The notes: generated from the sequence alone by a model not told the origin. Positions 22,578 through 32,356 are shown, counted from the stretch's first letter. The stretch is 34,815 nucleotides of DNA from RGIG4708 sp045538875 (GCA_045538875.1 JAZQEG010000023.1:1-34815), one strand, 5' to 3'. Numbers and translations are program-made.

Positions 22578-25500
22578 ATGAGTTTTGTTCATCTTCATGT
22601 GCACACGCAATATAGCCTTCTTGATGGAGCGTCGGACATTTCAAAACTGCTCAGTAAGGCGCAATCAGAGGGTGCAACCTCTGTTGCAATTACTGACCAT
22701 GGTGTTATGTACGGCGCTGTAAATTTTTATACCGAGGCAAAAAGAAAAGGCATAAAGCCGCTTATAGGATGCGAGGTTTACACTGCACCCAGAAGCCGCT
22801 TTGACAAGGTTTACGGCATCGACTCCGACTACGGCCACCTCGTGCTTATTGCCAAAAACAATGAGGGCTACAAAAATCTTATGACACTTGTGTCATATGG
22901 GTTTACCGAGGGGTATTACTACAAGCCCAGAGTTGATTTTGAGCTGCTCAAAAAACACAGCGACGGGCTTGTTGCCTTAAGCGGATGCTTGCGGGGCGAT
23001 GTTGCACGCAAGCTTATAAATGGTGATTTTGACGGTGCGGTAAGTGTTGCAAACAAATATGCCGACATTTTTGGCAAAGATGATTTTTATATCGAAATTC
23101 AAAATCACGGCATAGATGCAGAAATTCAGATTATTGACAATTTGTGTGCCGTGGCGGCAAAGTGCGGGCTTAAAACCGTTGCCACAAATGATGTACATTA
23201 TGTAAACAAAGATGATGCATTTTTGCAGGATGTGCTCACATGTATTCAGACGGGCAAAAAGATTTCCGATGCTGACAGGCTTAAATTTGAAAATGACGAG
23301 TTTTACTTTAAATCGGAAGCTGAAATGCGCAAAATATTTGCAAAATACCCCGACAGTATAGACCAAAGCGGTGTAATTGCCGACAAATGCAATGTAGAGC
23401 TTGATTTTGACACAGTTCATCTCCCAAAAGCACAAATTGATACGAATCTTTCAAACGAGGAATATTTAAGACAGCTGTGTATTGAGGGTGCAAAGCAAAA
23501 ATATGGCTTGTTAACGGACAAGCTGCTTGAGCGGATGGATTATGAACTGGGCACAATAAGCAAAATGGGCTATACCGACTATTTTTTAATTGTGTGGGAT
23601 TTTATAAAATACGCAAAATCAAATGACATTATGGTTGGGCCGGGCAGAGGTTCTGCAGCTGGCAGCCTTGTTGCATATTGCCTTAACATTACCGAAATTG
23701 ACCCAATAAAATACGACCTTATTTTTGAGCGGTTTTTAAACCCCGAAAGAGTAAGTATGCCCGATATAGACATAGACTTTTGCTACAAGCGCCGCGACGA
23801 AGTAAAGGATTATGTGGTAAAAAAGTATGGCAAGGACAGAGTGGCTCAAATTGTTACCTTTGGTACCCTTGCGGCGCGGGCAGCAATCCGTGATGTAGGC
23901 AGGGTTATGGATATTGAGAGCTATGTTGTTGACAAGGTGGCAAAATCGGTGCCCGAGGTGCTGCACATAAAGCTTAACGATGCCATAAAAGAAAATGCCG
24001 AGCTTGGCAGGATGTATGATACCGACCCCAAAATAAAAAAACTGCTCGACACCGCAATGGCACTAGAGGGCTTTCCTCGCAATTGCTCAACTCATGCGGC
24101 AGGCATAGTTATAGCTGACGGGCCGCTAAACAATTATGTGCCCTTGCAGGATGGCGAAAATGGTGTTGTTACCCAATATCCTATGGACAATTTAGAGGCA
24201 CTGGGTATGCTTAAAATGGACTTTTTGGGGCTTAGAAACCTCACCATTATTCAGGATACTGTAAGACTTGTGCAAAAAACACAAGGCACAAAAATAGACT
24301 TAAAAAATTTTGATTATAATGACAGCGATACATTTAAAATGATAATGTCGGGAGATACCGACGGGGTGTTTCAGCTTGAAAATCCCGGACTTCAGCTTTT
24401 TATGCAAAAGTTTTGCCCAAAATGTATAGATGATGTAATAATTACAACCTCAATATATCGCCCCGGGCCCATGGACCAGATTCCGGAATTTTTGCAAAAT
24501 GTAAAAAATCCTGACAAAATAAAATACATTCATCCAAAGCTTGAGCCTATACTTAAGCCTACCTATGGTGCTATTATTTATCAGGAGCAGGTTATGGAAA
24601 TTGTGCGCTCCCTTGCAGGTTATTCGCTCGGTAGGGCTGATTTGGTGCGCCGTGCAATGGCAAAAAAGAAGCACTCTGTTATGGAAAGTGAACGGCAGGT
24701 GTTTGTTTATGGCCACACGGTTGGAGAAAAAATAATTGTACCTGGTGCTGTTCGACTTGGAATTGACGAAAAAAAAGCAAATGAAATTTTTGATTATCTT
24801 ATAGATTTTGCAAATTACGCTTTTAACAAATCACACGCAGCGTGCTATGCAACGGTGGCATATCAGACTGCATACTTAAAGAGGCATTACCCTGTGGAAT
24901 ATCTTGTGGCACTGCTTATGAGCCTTATAGGTAACTCGCACAAAATAAACAAGTATTTAAAGAGCTTTGCAAAATACGGCATAAAGCTGCTTGCGCCAAA
25001 TGTAAACAAGTCGTTTGCAACATTTTCGGCAGAGGGTACAAACATTCGCTATGGGCTATCAGCAATAAAAAATGTGGGTATGCAATTTCCTTATGATATT
25101 GCAAAAGAGCGTGAGCAAAATGGTGAATTTACCAGCTTTGGTGATTTTGTAAGGCGCATGGCACGGTACGACACCAACAAACGCACTGTAGAAACACTTA
25201 TAAAAGCTGGTGTGTTTGACTCGCTTTACAGCAACCGCAAGGCACTTATAATGAGCTATGACAAAATGATGGACATAGCCGCAAGCGATGCACGACTGGC
25301 TATGTCGGGGCAGGTAAGCTTGTTTGATGGCGATATGGCTGAGCCTGCCGTTACCGATAGGCTTATATATGATAATGTCGCCGATTATACAACTGCACAA
25401 AAGCTTGCCTTTGAAAAGGAATTTGCAGGTATGTACATTTCGGCACATCCCCTTGATGATTATGCTGCAAAGGCAAAGGCCTTTTCAAATACAAATATTT

Positions 25501-26006
25501 ACAAAATACACGAAAACCCCAATTTAGACAAAGTACGCCTTTGCGGCATACTGTCTGAAATACGCAAAAAACGCACAAAAAGCGGCATAACCATTGTGAC
25601 AATGACATTTACCGACTTTTATTCCGACATTGAGCTTGTTGCCTTTGAAAAAACCTTTGCGGCATATGCTGCATATATTGTAGACGGGGAGGCTGTATGT
25701 ATAGAGGCATCGGTAAACAATAGGGGTGAGGGCAAGGTAAGCCTTAATTTGTCAAGTATGACGCCTCTTTCGTCACTTAGCATCCCACACAGCAAAAAGC
25801 TATATGTACGGGTTAAATCAAAAGACAAAATAGATGCTGTTACAAGCATAACCCAAAAATACGGCGGTGATACACCTCTTTGCATATATGCAAAGGATAC
25901 AGGTGTGCTCTACAATGGTGACAGTTCAAAAAATGTTGCAATTTGCAACAAGCTGATAAAAGAGCTTTGTGATGTGTTTGACGACGAAAATGTAAAAATA
26001 AATTAA
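22578..26006 (+). CDS. dnaE: DNA polymerase III subunit alpha (DnaE)
   Basis: Replicative DNA polymerase of family C. In Firmicutes DnaE works with PolC, extending primers mainly on the lagging strand. The protein has 1142 residues. The N-terminal PHP domain starts at once with HLHVHTQYSLLDG, retaining His5, His7 and His9. The polymerase active site shows GPGRGSAAGSLVAY near 354-367 and the acidic motif PDIDIDF with Asp396, Asp398 and Asp400. The fingers, beta-binding region, tandem helix-hairpin-helix and C-terminal OB-fold region all appear present. AAAAGGAGG precedes the ATG. The whiA-dnaE-pfkA order is common in Clostridia. Confidence 0.98.
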   Translation: MSFVHLHVHTQYSLLDGASDISKLLSKAQSEGATSVAITDHGVMYGAVNFYTEAKRKGIKPLIGCEVYTAPRSRFDKVYGIDSDYGHLVLIAKNNEGYKNLMTLVSYGFTEGYYYKPRVDFELLKKHSDGLVALSGCLRGDVARKLINGDFDGAVSVANKYADIFGKDDFYIEIQNHGIDAEIQIIDNLCAVAAKCGLKTVATNDVHYVNKDDAFLQDVLTCIQTGKKISDADRLKFENDEFYFKSEAEMRKIFAKYPDSIDQSGVIADKCNVELDFDTVHLPKAQIDTNLSNEEYLRQLCIEGAKQKYGLLTDKLLERMDYELGTISKMGYTDYFLIVWDFIKYAKSNDIMVGPGRGSAAGSLVAYCLNITEIDPIKYDLIFERFLNPERVSMPDIDIDFCYKRRDEVKDYVVKKYGKDRVAQIVTFGTLAARAAIRDVGRVMDIESYVVDKVAKSVPEVLHIKLNDAIKENAELGRMYDTDPKIKKLLDTAMALEGFPRNCSTHAAGIVIADGPLNNYVPLQDGENGVVTQYPMDNLEALGMLKMDFLGLRNLTIIQDTVRLVQKTQGTKIDLKNFDYNDSDTFKMIMSGDTDGVFQLENPGLQLFMQKFCPKCIDDVIITTSIYRPGPMDQIPEFLQNVKNPDKIKYIHPKLEPILKPTYGAIIYQEQVMEIVRSLAGYSLGRADLVRRAMAKKKHSVMESERQVFVYGHTVGEKIIVPGAVRLGIDEKKANEIFDYLIDFANYAFNKSHAACYATVAYQTAYLKRHYPVEYLVALLMSLIGNSHKINKYLKSFAKYGIKLLAPNVNKSFATFSAEGTNIRYGLSAIKNVGMQFPYDIAKEREQNGEFTSFGDFVRRMARYDTNKRTVETLIKAGVFDSLYSNRKALIMSYDKMMDIAASDARLAMSGQVSLFDGDMAEPAVTDRLIYDNVADYTTAQKLAFEKEFAGMYISAHPLDDYAAKAKAFSNTNIYKIHENPNLDKVRLCGILSEIRKKRTKSGITIVTMTFTDFYSDIELVAFEKTFAAYAAYIVDGEAVCIEASVNNRGEGKVSLNLSSMTPLSSLSIPHSKKLYVRVKSKDKIDAVTSITQKYGGDTPLCIYAKDTGVLYNGDSSKNVAICNKLIKELCDVFDDENVKIN

Positions 26007-26084
26007 TTTTAAAATATGTTTATATAATACTTTCCGACAAATATGTATGTCATTCCAAAATATGTAAAAAATAGTCAAAAATAC

Positions 26085-26160
26085 TTGATTTTTTGGGCAA
26101 AAAGGAGTATCATATATACTGCGTATGTATTTTTTTAATACATATACAAAACATATGTAT
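26085..26160 (+). promoter_or_regulatory. Predicted pfkA promoter and leader hairpin
   Basis: TTGATT (26085-26090), a 17-base spacer and TATCAT (26108-26113) in the 186-bp gap after dnaE. The leader contains an 8-bp inverted repeat, ATACATAT at 26138-26145 with ATATGTAT at 26153-26160, which could be an operator or mRNA stem near the ribosome binding site. No clear terminator for dnaE was seen. Confidence 0.55.
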
Positions 26161-26192
26161 ACAAAATGTTTATATAAATTCGGAGGTTCAAA

Positions 26193-27167
26193 ATGTCAGT
26201 CAAAAGTGTTGGAGTATTAACAAGCGGCGGTGACGCACCGGGTATGAATGCGGCTGTTAGGTCGGTTGTACGCTGCGGGCTAGCTGCAGGGTTTAAAATG
26301 TATGGTATATATGATGGCTACAAAGGTCTTTTAAAGGGCGAGATTGAAGAGTTTACCACCCGAAATGTGTGTGATATTCTCTCGCGCGGAGGCACAATTT
26401 TGTCTACTGCAAGATGCAACGAGTTTAAAGAGCTTGAGTATCAAAAAAAAGGTGCCGAAATAGCAAAAAAGTTTGGCCTTGATGCAATAGTTGTAATAGG
26501 CGGTGACGGCAGCTTTATGGGTGCCAGAGCACTTGCAAATTTGGGTATTCTTACCATTGGCATACCAGGCACAATCGACAACGACATTGCATGCAGTGAG
26601 TATACAATAGGCTATGACACAGCTCTTAACACAGCTATGGAAGCAATAGACAAAATCAGAGATACAATGACAAGCCACAACAGATGTTGTCTTGTAGAGG
26701 TTATGGGGCGCAATGCAGGCTACCTTGCACTTAACATTGCAGTTGCAACAGGTGCCGAAACAGCCCTAATTCCCGAAAAGGGATTTGACTTGCAGCGTGA
26801 TGTAATAGAGCCTGTAAAAAGAGCAAAATCATCAGGCAAAAAAAATCACATCATCATAGTTGCCGAAGGTGTAGATATAGATGTTGTTGCTGTGGCAAAG
26901 CAGGTTGAGGAAGCTACGGGTATGTCTACAAGAGCATCAATCCTCGGTCACATTCAGCGAGGCGGCAATCCTACCTGCCGTGACAGGGTAACTGCATCGC
27001 AAATGGGTCAGAGAGCTATTGAACTTTTGCAGGAGGGAAAAACCAGCAGAGTGGTGTGCGTTAAAAATGGCAAAATTACCGATATGGATATAAACCAAGC
27101 ACTCGCAATGGATAAAAAGAAGATTGATGAAGAAGAATTTCTTCTTTCGCAGATGCTTGCGTTTTAA
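26193..27167 (+). CDS. pfkA: ATP-dependent 6-phosphofructokinase
   Basis: Commits glucose carbon to glycolysis: fructose-6-phosphate + ATP to fructose-1,6-bisphosphate + ADP. The 324-residue protein is a normal-length bacterial PfkA. Motifs: LTSGGDAPGMNA (9-20), the GGDGS motif at 103-107, whose glycine in place of aspartate indicates use of ATP rather than pyrophosphate, and the catalytic loop PGTIDND (125-131) with Asp129. MGRNAGYLA and GHIQRGG, which contact substrate and effector, are present. The start lies 6 bases after GGAGG. It has its own promoter and is followed by a small membrane peptide gene and valS. Confidence 0.98.
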   Translation: MSVKSVGVLTSGGDAPGMNAAVRSVVRCGLAAGFKMYGIYDGYKGLLKGEIEEFTTRNVCDILSRGGTILSTARCNEFKELEYQKKGAEIAKKFGLDAIVVIGGDGSFMGARALANLGILTIGIPGTIDNDIACSEYTIGYDTALNTAMEAIDKIRDTMTSHNRCCLVEVMGRNAGYLALNIAVATGAETALIPEKGFDLQRDVIEPVKRAKSSGKKNHIIIVAEGVDIDVVAVAKQVEEATGMSTRASILGHIQRGGNPTCRDRVTASQMGQRAIELLQEGKTSRVVCVKNGKITDMDINQALAMDKKKIDEEEFLLSQMLAF

Positions 27168-27178
27168 CAGAGGACAGT

Positions 27179-27355
27179 ATGAAAATATTAAGTATTATTT
27201 TATTGATTTTAGGTGCTTTGGTTACTTTTTTAGGCCCTAAAATTGCAAAAAACATTTATAAGGGCGAACAGCTTGATGACAACAAAAAAGTTGCTGTTAA
27301 ATCAATAGGCCTTGTAATTGTAGTAATTGCAGCAATGATTGCGTTTTTAAATTAA
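27179..27355 (+). CDS. Small membrane protein, 58 residues, unknown function
   Basis: An intact 58-codon frame fills the gap between pfkA and valS. The product begins MKILSIILLILGALVTFLGP, has a short polar loop (KIAKNIYKGEQLDDNKKVAVK, residues 21-41) and ends with a second hydrophobic helix (about 43-57), so it is a two-span hairpin. AGAGGA sits just before the ATG, and the gene is 11 bases after pfkA and 13 before valS. The layout resembles small clostridial proteins with a conserved charged loop between two helices. I do not recognise a named function. Confidence 0.75.
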   Translation: MKILSIILLILGALVTFLGPKIAKNIYKGEQLDDNKKVAVKSIGLVIVVIAAMIAFLN

Positions 27356-27368
27356 AAGAGGTGCAATA

Positions 27369-29996
27369 ATGGATATTAAAAAGGAACTACCAAAAACATA
27401 TGACCCCTCTCAGGTAGAGGACAGAATATATGAAAACTGGGTAAAAAATGAATACTTTGAGGCACAGCCCGACAGCAAAAAAAAGCCGTACACCATAGTT
27501 ATACCACCCCCAAATGTTACAGGTCAGCTGCATATGGGTCACGCCCTTGATGAAACATTGCAGGATATTCTTATCAGATACAAAAGAATGAAAGGATATG
27601 CAGCACTTTGGATCCCCGGTACTGATCACGCAGGTATTGCCACACAGATTAAGGTTGAGGCAGAACTCAGAAAAGACGGCCTCACCAGATACGACCTTGG
27701 AAGAGAAAAATTTTTGGAAAAGGTATGGGATTGGAAGTACAATTATGGCAATCGTATTATAAATCAGCTCAAAAAGCTTGGCTCATCGTGCGCATGGTCA
27801 AGAGAGCGCTTTACAATGGACGAGGGTTGCTCCGAGGCAGTAAAAGAGGTTTTTGTTAAGCTATACAATAAAGGCCTTATTTATCAGGGCAGCAAAATTA
27901 TTAACTGGTGCCCTCACTGTATTACCGCTTTGTCCGACGCTGAGGTAGAATATGCTGAGCAGGACGGCAATTTTTGGCACATTAAATATCCTGTTAAAGA
28001 CAGCGATAAATTTGTTGAAATTGCAACCACAAGACCCGAAACACTTTTTGGTGACACAGCGGTTGCTGTAAACCCCGATGATGAAAGATATAAAGATTTG
28101 GTTGGCAAAACACTTATTCTCCCGCTTGTTGGCAGGGAAATCCCTGTTATTGCAGACCAATATGTAGATAAAGATTTTGGAACAGGCTGTGTTAAAATTA
28201 CACCTGCCCATGACCCCAACGACTTTGAAGTGGGCGAGCGTCATAATTTAGAGCAAATCAAGGTTATGAACGACGATGCAACAATGAACAAGTTTGCAGG
28301 CAAATACTGCGGTATGGACAGATACCAATGCCGCAAGCAAATGATAGAGGACCTTAAGGAACAAGGCCTGCTTGTAAAGGTTGTGCCTCACAAGCACAAT
28401 GTTGGTCAGTGCTACCGCTGCTCAACTACTGTAGAGCCAATTATTTCAAAGCAGTGGTTTGTAAAAATGGAGCCTCTCGCAAAGCCTGCAATTGAGGTTG
28501 TTAAAAATGGTACTGTAAAATTTGTCCCCGACAGATTTTCAAAAACATATCTCAACTGGATGGAAAATGTACATGACTGGTGTATTTCGCGTCAGCTTTG
28601 GTGGGGTCACCGTATACCTGCATTTTACTGCGATGACTGCGGCAAAACCACCGTATCCAAAGAGGTTATTAGCAAGTGCCCTCACTGCGGTGGCTCGGTT
28701 AAGCAAGACCCAGATGTGCTCGATACATGGTTCAGCTCTGCATTGTGGCCATTTTCAACACTTGGCTGGCCAAACGGCAAAGAGGATTTTGATTATTTTT
28801 ATCCTACAGCAACACTTGTTACAGGATACGATATTATATTCTTCTGGGTTGCACGAATGATATTTTCAGCGTTAGAGCAAACGGGCAAAGCTCCTTTTGA
28901 GCACGTGTTTATTCATGGTATTGTGCGTGACAGTCAGGGCCGCAAAATGAGCAAATCTCTTGGCAACGGTATTGATCCGCTTGAGGTTATTGCCGAGTAC
29001 GGAGCAGATGCTCTACGCTTTACATTAGCTACAGGCAACTCTCCAGGTAACGATATGCGATACTACAAAGAGAGAGTTGAGGCAAGCAGAAATTTTGCAA
29101 ACAAGATATGGAATGCATCAAGATTTTTGCTTATGAATATGGATATAGAGAGTATTGAGCTGCCTAAAGAGGATAAACTCAAAACTGAGGACAAATGGAT
29201 ACTTTCGGTGTTTAACCGTGTGGCAAAAGAGGTTGGCGAAAACATAGACAAGTTTGAGCTTGGTGTTGCCGTTAGCAAAATTTATGACTTTATATGGGAC
29301 AACTATTGCGACTGGTACATAGAGCTTGTTAAACCCCGACTCTATGCAAAAGACGAAAGCTGCGAGTCGGCACAAAAGGTTCTTGCATTTGTACTGGCAA
29401 ATTCGCTTAAACTGTTGCATCCGTTTATGCCATTTATTACCGAAGAAATATTTGGTTATTTGCCTACAGGGCAAGAGAGCATTATGATTTCCAAATGGCC
29501 CGAATATGATGAAAAGCTTGTATTTGAAGATGACGAAAAGAAAATGCAACTTATAATGAATGCCATTTGTGAAATTCGTAACATCCGTACACAAATGAAT
29601 GTTGTACCAAGCAAAAAGGCAAAGGTAATTGTTGTTGCCGAAGATCCTGATATGTGGGTTGGCAGCGAAGTATTTTTTGAAAAGCTCGCAAGTGCATCGC
29701 AAACAGTTATTCAAAACAACAAACATGGCATAGACGAAAATGCTGTTACAGGTGTTGTAGACGGGGCAGAGCTGTTTATACCTCTTGATGAGCTTGTAGA
29801 CAAGCAAAAAGAGCTTACTCGCCTTAATGACGAAAAAAAGCGCCTTGAGGCCGAAATTAAGCGAGTAGAGGACAAACTGAATAATGCTGGCTTTGTTGCA
29901 AAAGCTCCCGAAAAGGTTGTAAACGAAGAAAGAGAAAAAGGCGAAAAATACAAACAAATGCTCCAAAAGGTTATCGAAAGCATCCAAAAGCTTTAA
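27369..29996 (+). CDS. valS: Valine-tRNA ligase
   Basis: Charges tRNA-Val with valine; the CP1 domain edits misactivated threonine. The 875-residue protein is of usual bacterial length. The class I signatures are HMGH (55-58, HIGH variant in PPPNVTGQLHMGHALDE) and KMSKS (526-530). The editing domain lies near 190-350 with TTRPETLFGDTAVAV. CPHC pairs near 419-440 look like a zinc-type insertion. The anticodon-binding domain follows, and the last 65 residues form the characteristic ValS coiled coil (KKRLEAEIKRVEDKL). No T-box leader is present; it appears to be transcribed with pfkA and the small membrane gene. AAAGAGG precedes the ATG, and a strong terminator follows the stop. Confidence 0.98.
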   Translation: MDIKKELPKTYDPSQVEDRIYENWVKNEYFEAQPDSKKKPYTIVIPPPNVTGQLHMGHALDETLQDILIRYKRMKGYAALWIPGTDHAGIATQIKVEAELRKDGLTRYDLGREKFLEKVWDWKYNYGNRIINQLKKLGSSCAWSRERFTMDEGCSEAVKEVFVKLYNKGLIYQGSKIINWCPHCITALSDAEVEYAEQDGNFWHIKYPVKDSDKFVEIATTRPETLFGDTAVAVNPDDERYKDLVGKTLILPLVGREIPVIADQYVDKDFGTGCVKITPAHDPNDFEVGERHNLEQIKVMNDDATMNKFAGKYCGMDRYQCRKQMIEDLKEQGLLVKVVPHKHNVGQCYRCSTTVEPIISKQWFVKMEPLAKPAIEVVKNGTVKFVPDRFSKTYLNWMENVHDWCISRQLWWGHRIPAFYCDDCGKTTVSKEVISKCPHCGGSVKQDPDVLDTWFSSALWPFSTLGWPNGKEDFDYFYPTATLVTGYDIIFFWVARMIFSALEQTGKAPFEHVFIHGIVRDSQGRKMSKSLGNGIDPLEVIAEYGADALRFTLATGNSPGNDMRYYKERVEASRNFANKIWNASRFLLMNMDIESIELPKEDKLKTEDKWILSVFNRVAKEVGENIDKFELGVAVSKIYDFIWDNYCDWYIELVKPRLYAKDESCESAQKVLAFVLANSLKLLHPFMPFITEEIFGYLPTGQESIMISKWPEYDEKLVFEDDEKKMQLIMNAICEIRNIRTQMNVVPSKKAKVIVVAEDPDMWVGSEVFFEKLASASQTVIQNNKHGIDENAVTGVVDGAELFIPLDELVDKQKELTRLNDEKKRLEAEIKRVEDKLNNAGFVAKAPEKVVNEEREKGEKYKQMLQKVIESIQKL

Positions 29997-30006
29997 TACC
30001 AGTATA

Positions 30007-30041
30007 AAAAGGGAAAATCGCAAGGCGGTTTTCCCTTTTTT
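30007..30041 (+). terminator. Rho-independent terminator after valS
   Basis: 15-bp stem AAAAGGGAAAATCGC (30007-30021) with GCGGTTTTCCCTTTT (30025-30039, one wobble), AAG loop and six Ts. Placed 10 bases after the valS stop, it closes the pfkA-valS unit and marks the border of the accessory tail. Beyond it, 30042-30283 is AT-rich with no gene that I can support. Confidence 0.9.
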
Positions 30042-30283
30042 GAAAAACTATAATGTATTAAATTTGTTTGTTGATTTTAGCGTTGTATTTGCAACACATC
30101 AATATAAGTTTTTTCAAATTCACGATTTGCACTAACGCGTTTAATATGTCGACTTAATGTAACCAGAATTTATGTAGTGTTGAGCTTGACTAAAAGCCAA
30201 GCATATCAATTTTGCAATTATAAAAAATAAAGTGAATACCCCACACTCGAACAGTTTGTATATTGAATAATGTTTTTTGTCCT

Positions 30284-30301
30284 GACTTGACACGAGTAAA
30301 A
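30284..30301 (+). repeat. 18-nt repeat, copy 1 (plus orientation)
   Basis: GACTTGACACGAGTAAAA, identical to 34497-34514 and to the reverse complement of 32357-32374. It lies 43 bases before the SLH-protein ATG. It contains a TTGACA, but no -10 box at proper spacing follows, so a promoter role is unproven. Confidence 0.75.
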
Positions 30302-30344
30302 AACTTGTCGAAACTTGTTAAATAACTACGAAAGGTGTGAAATT

Positions 30345-32069
30345 ATGAAGAAAAAAGTGTTATCAATTCTTTTAATTGTAAGTTTGATGGTAGGAGGTAT
30401 ATCTTGCTTTGGTGTATCTGCAAGTGAAGTCCCCAATACTCAAGATGAAAATACTATTGAATATAGCAAGTCAGATGAAGGCTATGATTATGGTAATACT
30501 GTTTATATTATAAGGGATAAAGAAACGAAACAGATTATTCCTTTTTCGGTAGGTCCTCTTGATGGATATAGTTATGCTTATCTTCCGAAAAACAGCGATT
30601 TTACGGTTGAAAAAGTAGAAAAATATGCAACACCTTTTAATGATTTAGGTGAGAAATATAAGTATGATTTATACATAAATGAAATTTCGGCAAGAGAAGT
30701 TGTTGCAGGATATGAAGATGGAAGCTTTAAACCCGATAAAGAACTGACAAGAGCAGAAATGGCAACGATTTTTACAAGAATGTTTAGTGTTCCTAAAACT
30801 CGCTCTACATCGTGCTTTGAGGATATTCCTGAAAATCATTGGGCAAAAGAATATATAATGGCACTTGTAGATAAAGGCGTGTTTATGAAGGATACAAAAT
30901 TTAATCCCGATTCAGTTATTACTCGTGAACAACTTATTGCTATGACATTCCGTATGCTTTCTGATATGGGAAAAATTGAGCCACAGGAAACCAAAATGGA
31001 TTTCTCTAAATATAAGGATTTGGACAAAGTGTCTGATTATGCTAAAGTGGCATATAAAGCATTAACGCAGGACGGTTATCATCTTTTGGTAGAACTTGTT
31101 GACCATGAGTTTATGGATACTGCAGATGACGAATTCTTCTGGTATCCGCAGCAGGCTGTAACAAGATTGGAATGCTGTGAGTTCTTGTATCAGTTTATCC
31201 GAACTTTCTTTAATAATCATGCACCTGCTATTTTGAAAGATACGGCTCCACAGATAGAAATACCTGTTTTGGATGGTTCGACATCAACTTATGCAATAAC
31301 ACAAAACATATATAGTGCATATTATCAGAATTATGATAATCACCCGGACTTTCCTAAATCACATAGTAAAACGGTTGCATCGTACAAGCGTCTGATTGAT
31401 GGCGAGGTTGAAATGATATTTGTTCCCGATGCAGGCGAAGAAGTGTTAAAGTATGCAGAAGAAAAGAATGTAAAGCTCAAGTTTATACCGATTGCTGATG
31501 AGGCACTTATATTCTTTACAGGAACAAAAAACAAAGTAGATAATATCACAACAGAACAACTCCACGATATTTATGTAAATAATGGCATAACTAATTGGAA
31601 AGAGCTTGGCGGAGAGGATGGCACGCTTGCTGCATATTGTAGAAATGAAGATAGCGGAAGCCATGCTCAAATGGAACAGTTTGTATTGGATGGAAAAGAA
31701 ATAAATGAGAATATATCAAAAGAACGCACTTCAATTATGATGTCGAGCATTCTTACAGAGGTTGATGATTATAACCGAAAGAACGAAGGCAACTATGCTA
31801 TGGGATATAGTTTGTTCTACTATTACTTAGTTAATTCCTCTGTGCTTGGTCCTCTTGACTTGAAATTCTTGAGCATAAACGGTGTAGCTCCAACCGAAGA
31901 AACAATTTCTAATGGAACTTATCCATATACAACAAGCTACTATGCAGTAATTCGTGACGGTGAAAACAATCCAAAGGTCGATGCATTCGCAGAACTTATG
32001 CGGGGAGAATTCGGCCAATTGATAGCTGCACAAAGTGGACTTGGTGTTAAGAGATACTATGGAGAGTAA
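30345..32069 (+). CDS. SLH-domain surface protein with PstS-like binding domain
   Basis: Secreted, cell-wall-attached protein of 574 residues. The signal peptide (1-26) ends in GVSASEV. After a short N-terminal region come S-layer homology repeats: about 105-150 (VVAGYEDGSFKPDKELTRAE), 155-210 (FEDIPENHWAKEYI and FNPDSVITREQ) and a weaker third at 220-290. From about 305 the protein resembles periplasmic phosphate-binding proteins of the PstS/PBP-like type, with IFVPDAGEEV, FTGTKNKVDNITTEQL and the ligand-loop pattern RNEDSGSHAQM. Such fusions would hold a ligand-binding domain at the cell surface; ligand unknown, phosphate is a guess. ATG at 30345 follows AAAGGTGTG; an in-frame ATG 30 bases upstream would spoil the signal peptide. 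No transporter genes are adjacent. Confidence 0.85.
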   Translation: MKKKVLSILLIVSLMVGGISCFGVSASEVPNTQDENTIEYSKSDEGYDYGNTVYIIRDKETKQIIPFSVGPLDGYSYAYLPKNSDFTVEKVEKYATPFNDLGEKYKYDLYINEISAREVVAGYEDGSFKPDKELTRAEMATIFTRMFSVPKTRSTSCFEDIPENHWAKEYIMALVDKGVFMKDTKFNPDSVITREQLIAMTFRMLSDMGKIEPQETKMDFSKYKDLDKVSDYAKVAYKALTQDGYHLLVELVDHEFMDTADDEFFWYPQQAVTRLECCEFLYQFIRTFFNNHAPAILKDTAPQIEIPVLDGSTSTYAITQNIYSAYYQNYDNHPDFPKSHSKTVASYKRLIDGEVEMIFVPDAGEEVLKYAEEKNVKLKFIPIADEALIFFTGTKNKVDNITTEQLHDIYVNNGITNWKELGGEDGTLAAYCRNEDSGSHAQMEQFVLDGKEINENISKERTSIMMSSILTEVDDYNRKNEGNYAMGYSLFYYYLVNSSVLGPLDLKFLSINGVAPTEETISNGTYPYTTSYYAVIRDGENNPKVDAFAELMRGEFGQLIAAQSGLGVKRYYGE

Positions 32070-32139
32070 GAATGTATTGTGGTAGGCAATAAATTCTGAA
32101 CGATTACAGTAGTGCAAAAAGTAATGGGGAGGTGTGCTT

Positions 32140-32322
32140 TTGAATAAAGTTGAAATTGGTGGTTTTTTGCGATTGTTCAATCGACACGGATATGTTCTAG
32201 ATTTTAGTACAAGCGGTTTTGATGCTTTTACTTTGGATAGCGTTGGAGTTGCATTATGTCAAAAATACGAACTTTCCAAAGGCGCATCTTTAACTGCGTT
32301 AGAGGAAAAAAACAATAAGTAG
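32140..32322 (+). pseudogene. Fragment like the N-terminal module of an AbiJ-type abortive-infection protein
   Basis: TTG at 32140, 7 bases after GGGGAGG, opens a 60-residue frame with FLRLFNRHGYVLDFSTSGFD and SVGVALCQKYELSKGASLTA. This pattern recalls the short N-terminal domain found in several defence proteins annotated as AbiJ-like, which normally precedes a few hundred further residues. Here the frame stops after EEKNNK, and 34 bases later an 18-nt inverted repeat begins, so the gene may have been cut by an insertion or deletion. No continuation was recognised downstream. A genuine small protein is the alternative. Identification rests on memory of the motif, so confidence is limited. 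Confidence 0.4.
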
Positions 32323-32356
32323 CTACACATAGCACAAAGATGCGATTATGTGGTGA

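Noticed and set aside
27168..27368. T-box leader for valS
   Set aside because: The gap is filled by a small coding frame; no specifier stem or TGGNACCGCG-type T-box sequence is present.
29118..30023. 301-codon minus-strand open frame opposite valS
   Set aside because: It is antisense to the conserved valS coding sequence and valS terminator, with a hydrophobic, low-complexity translation typical of a shadow frame.
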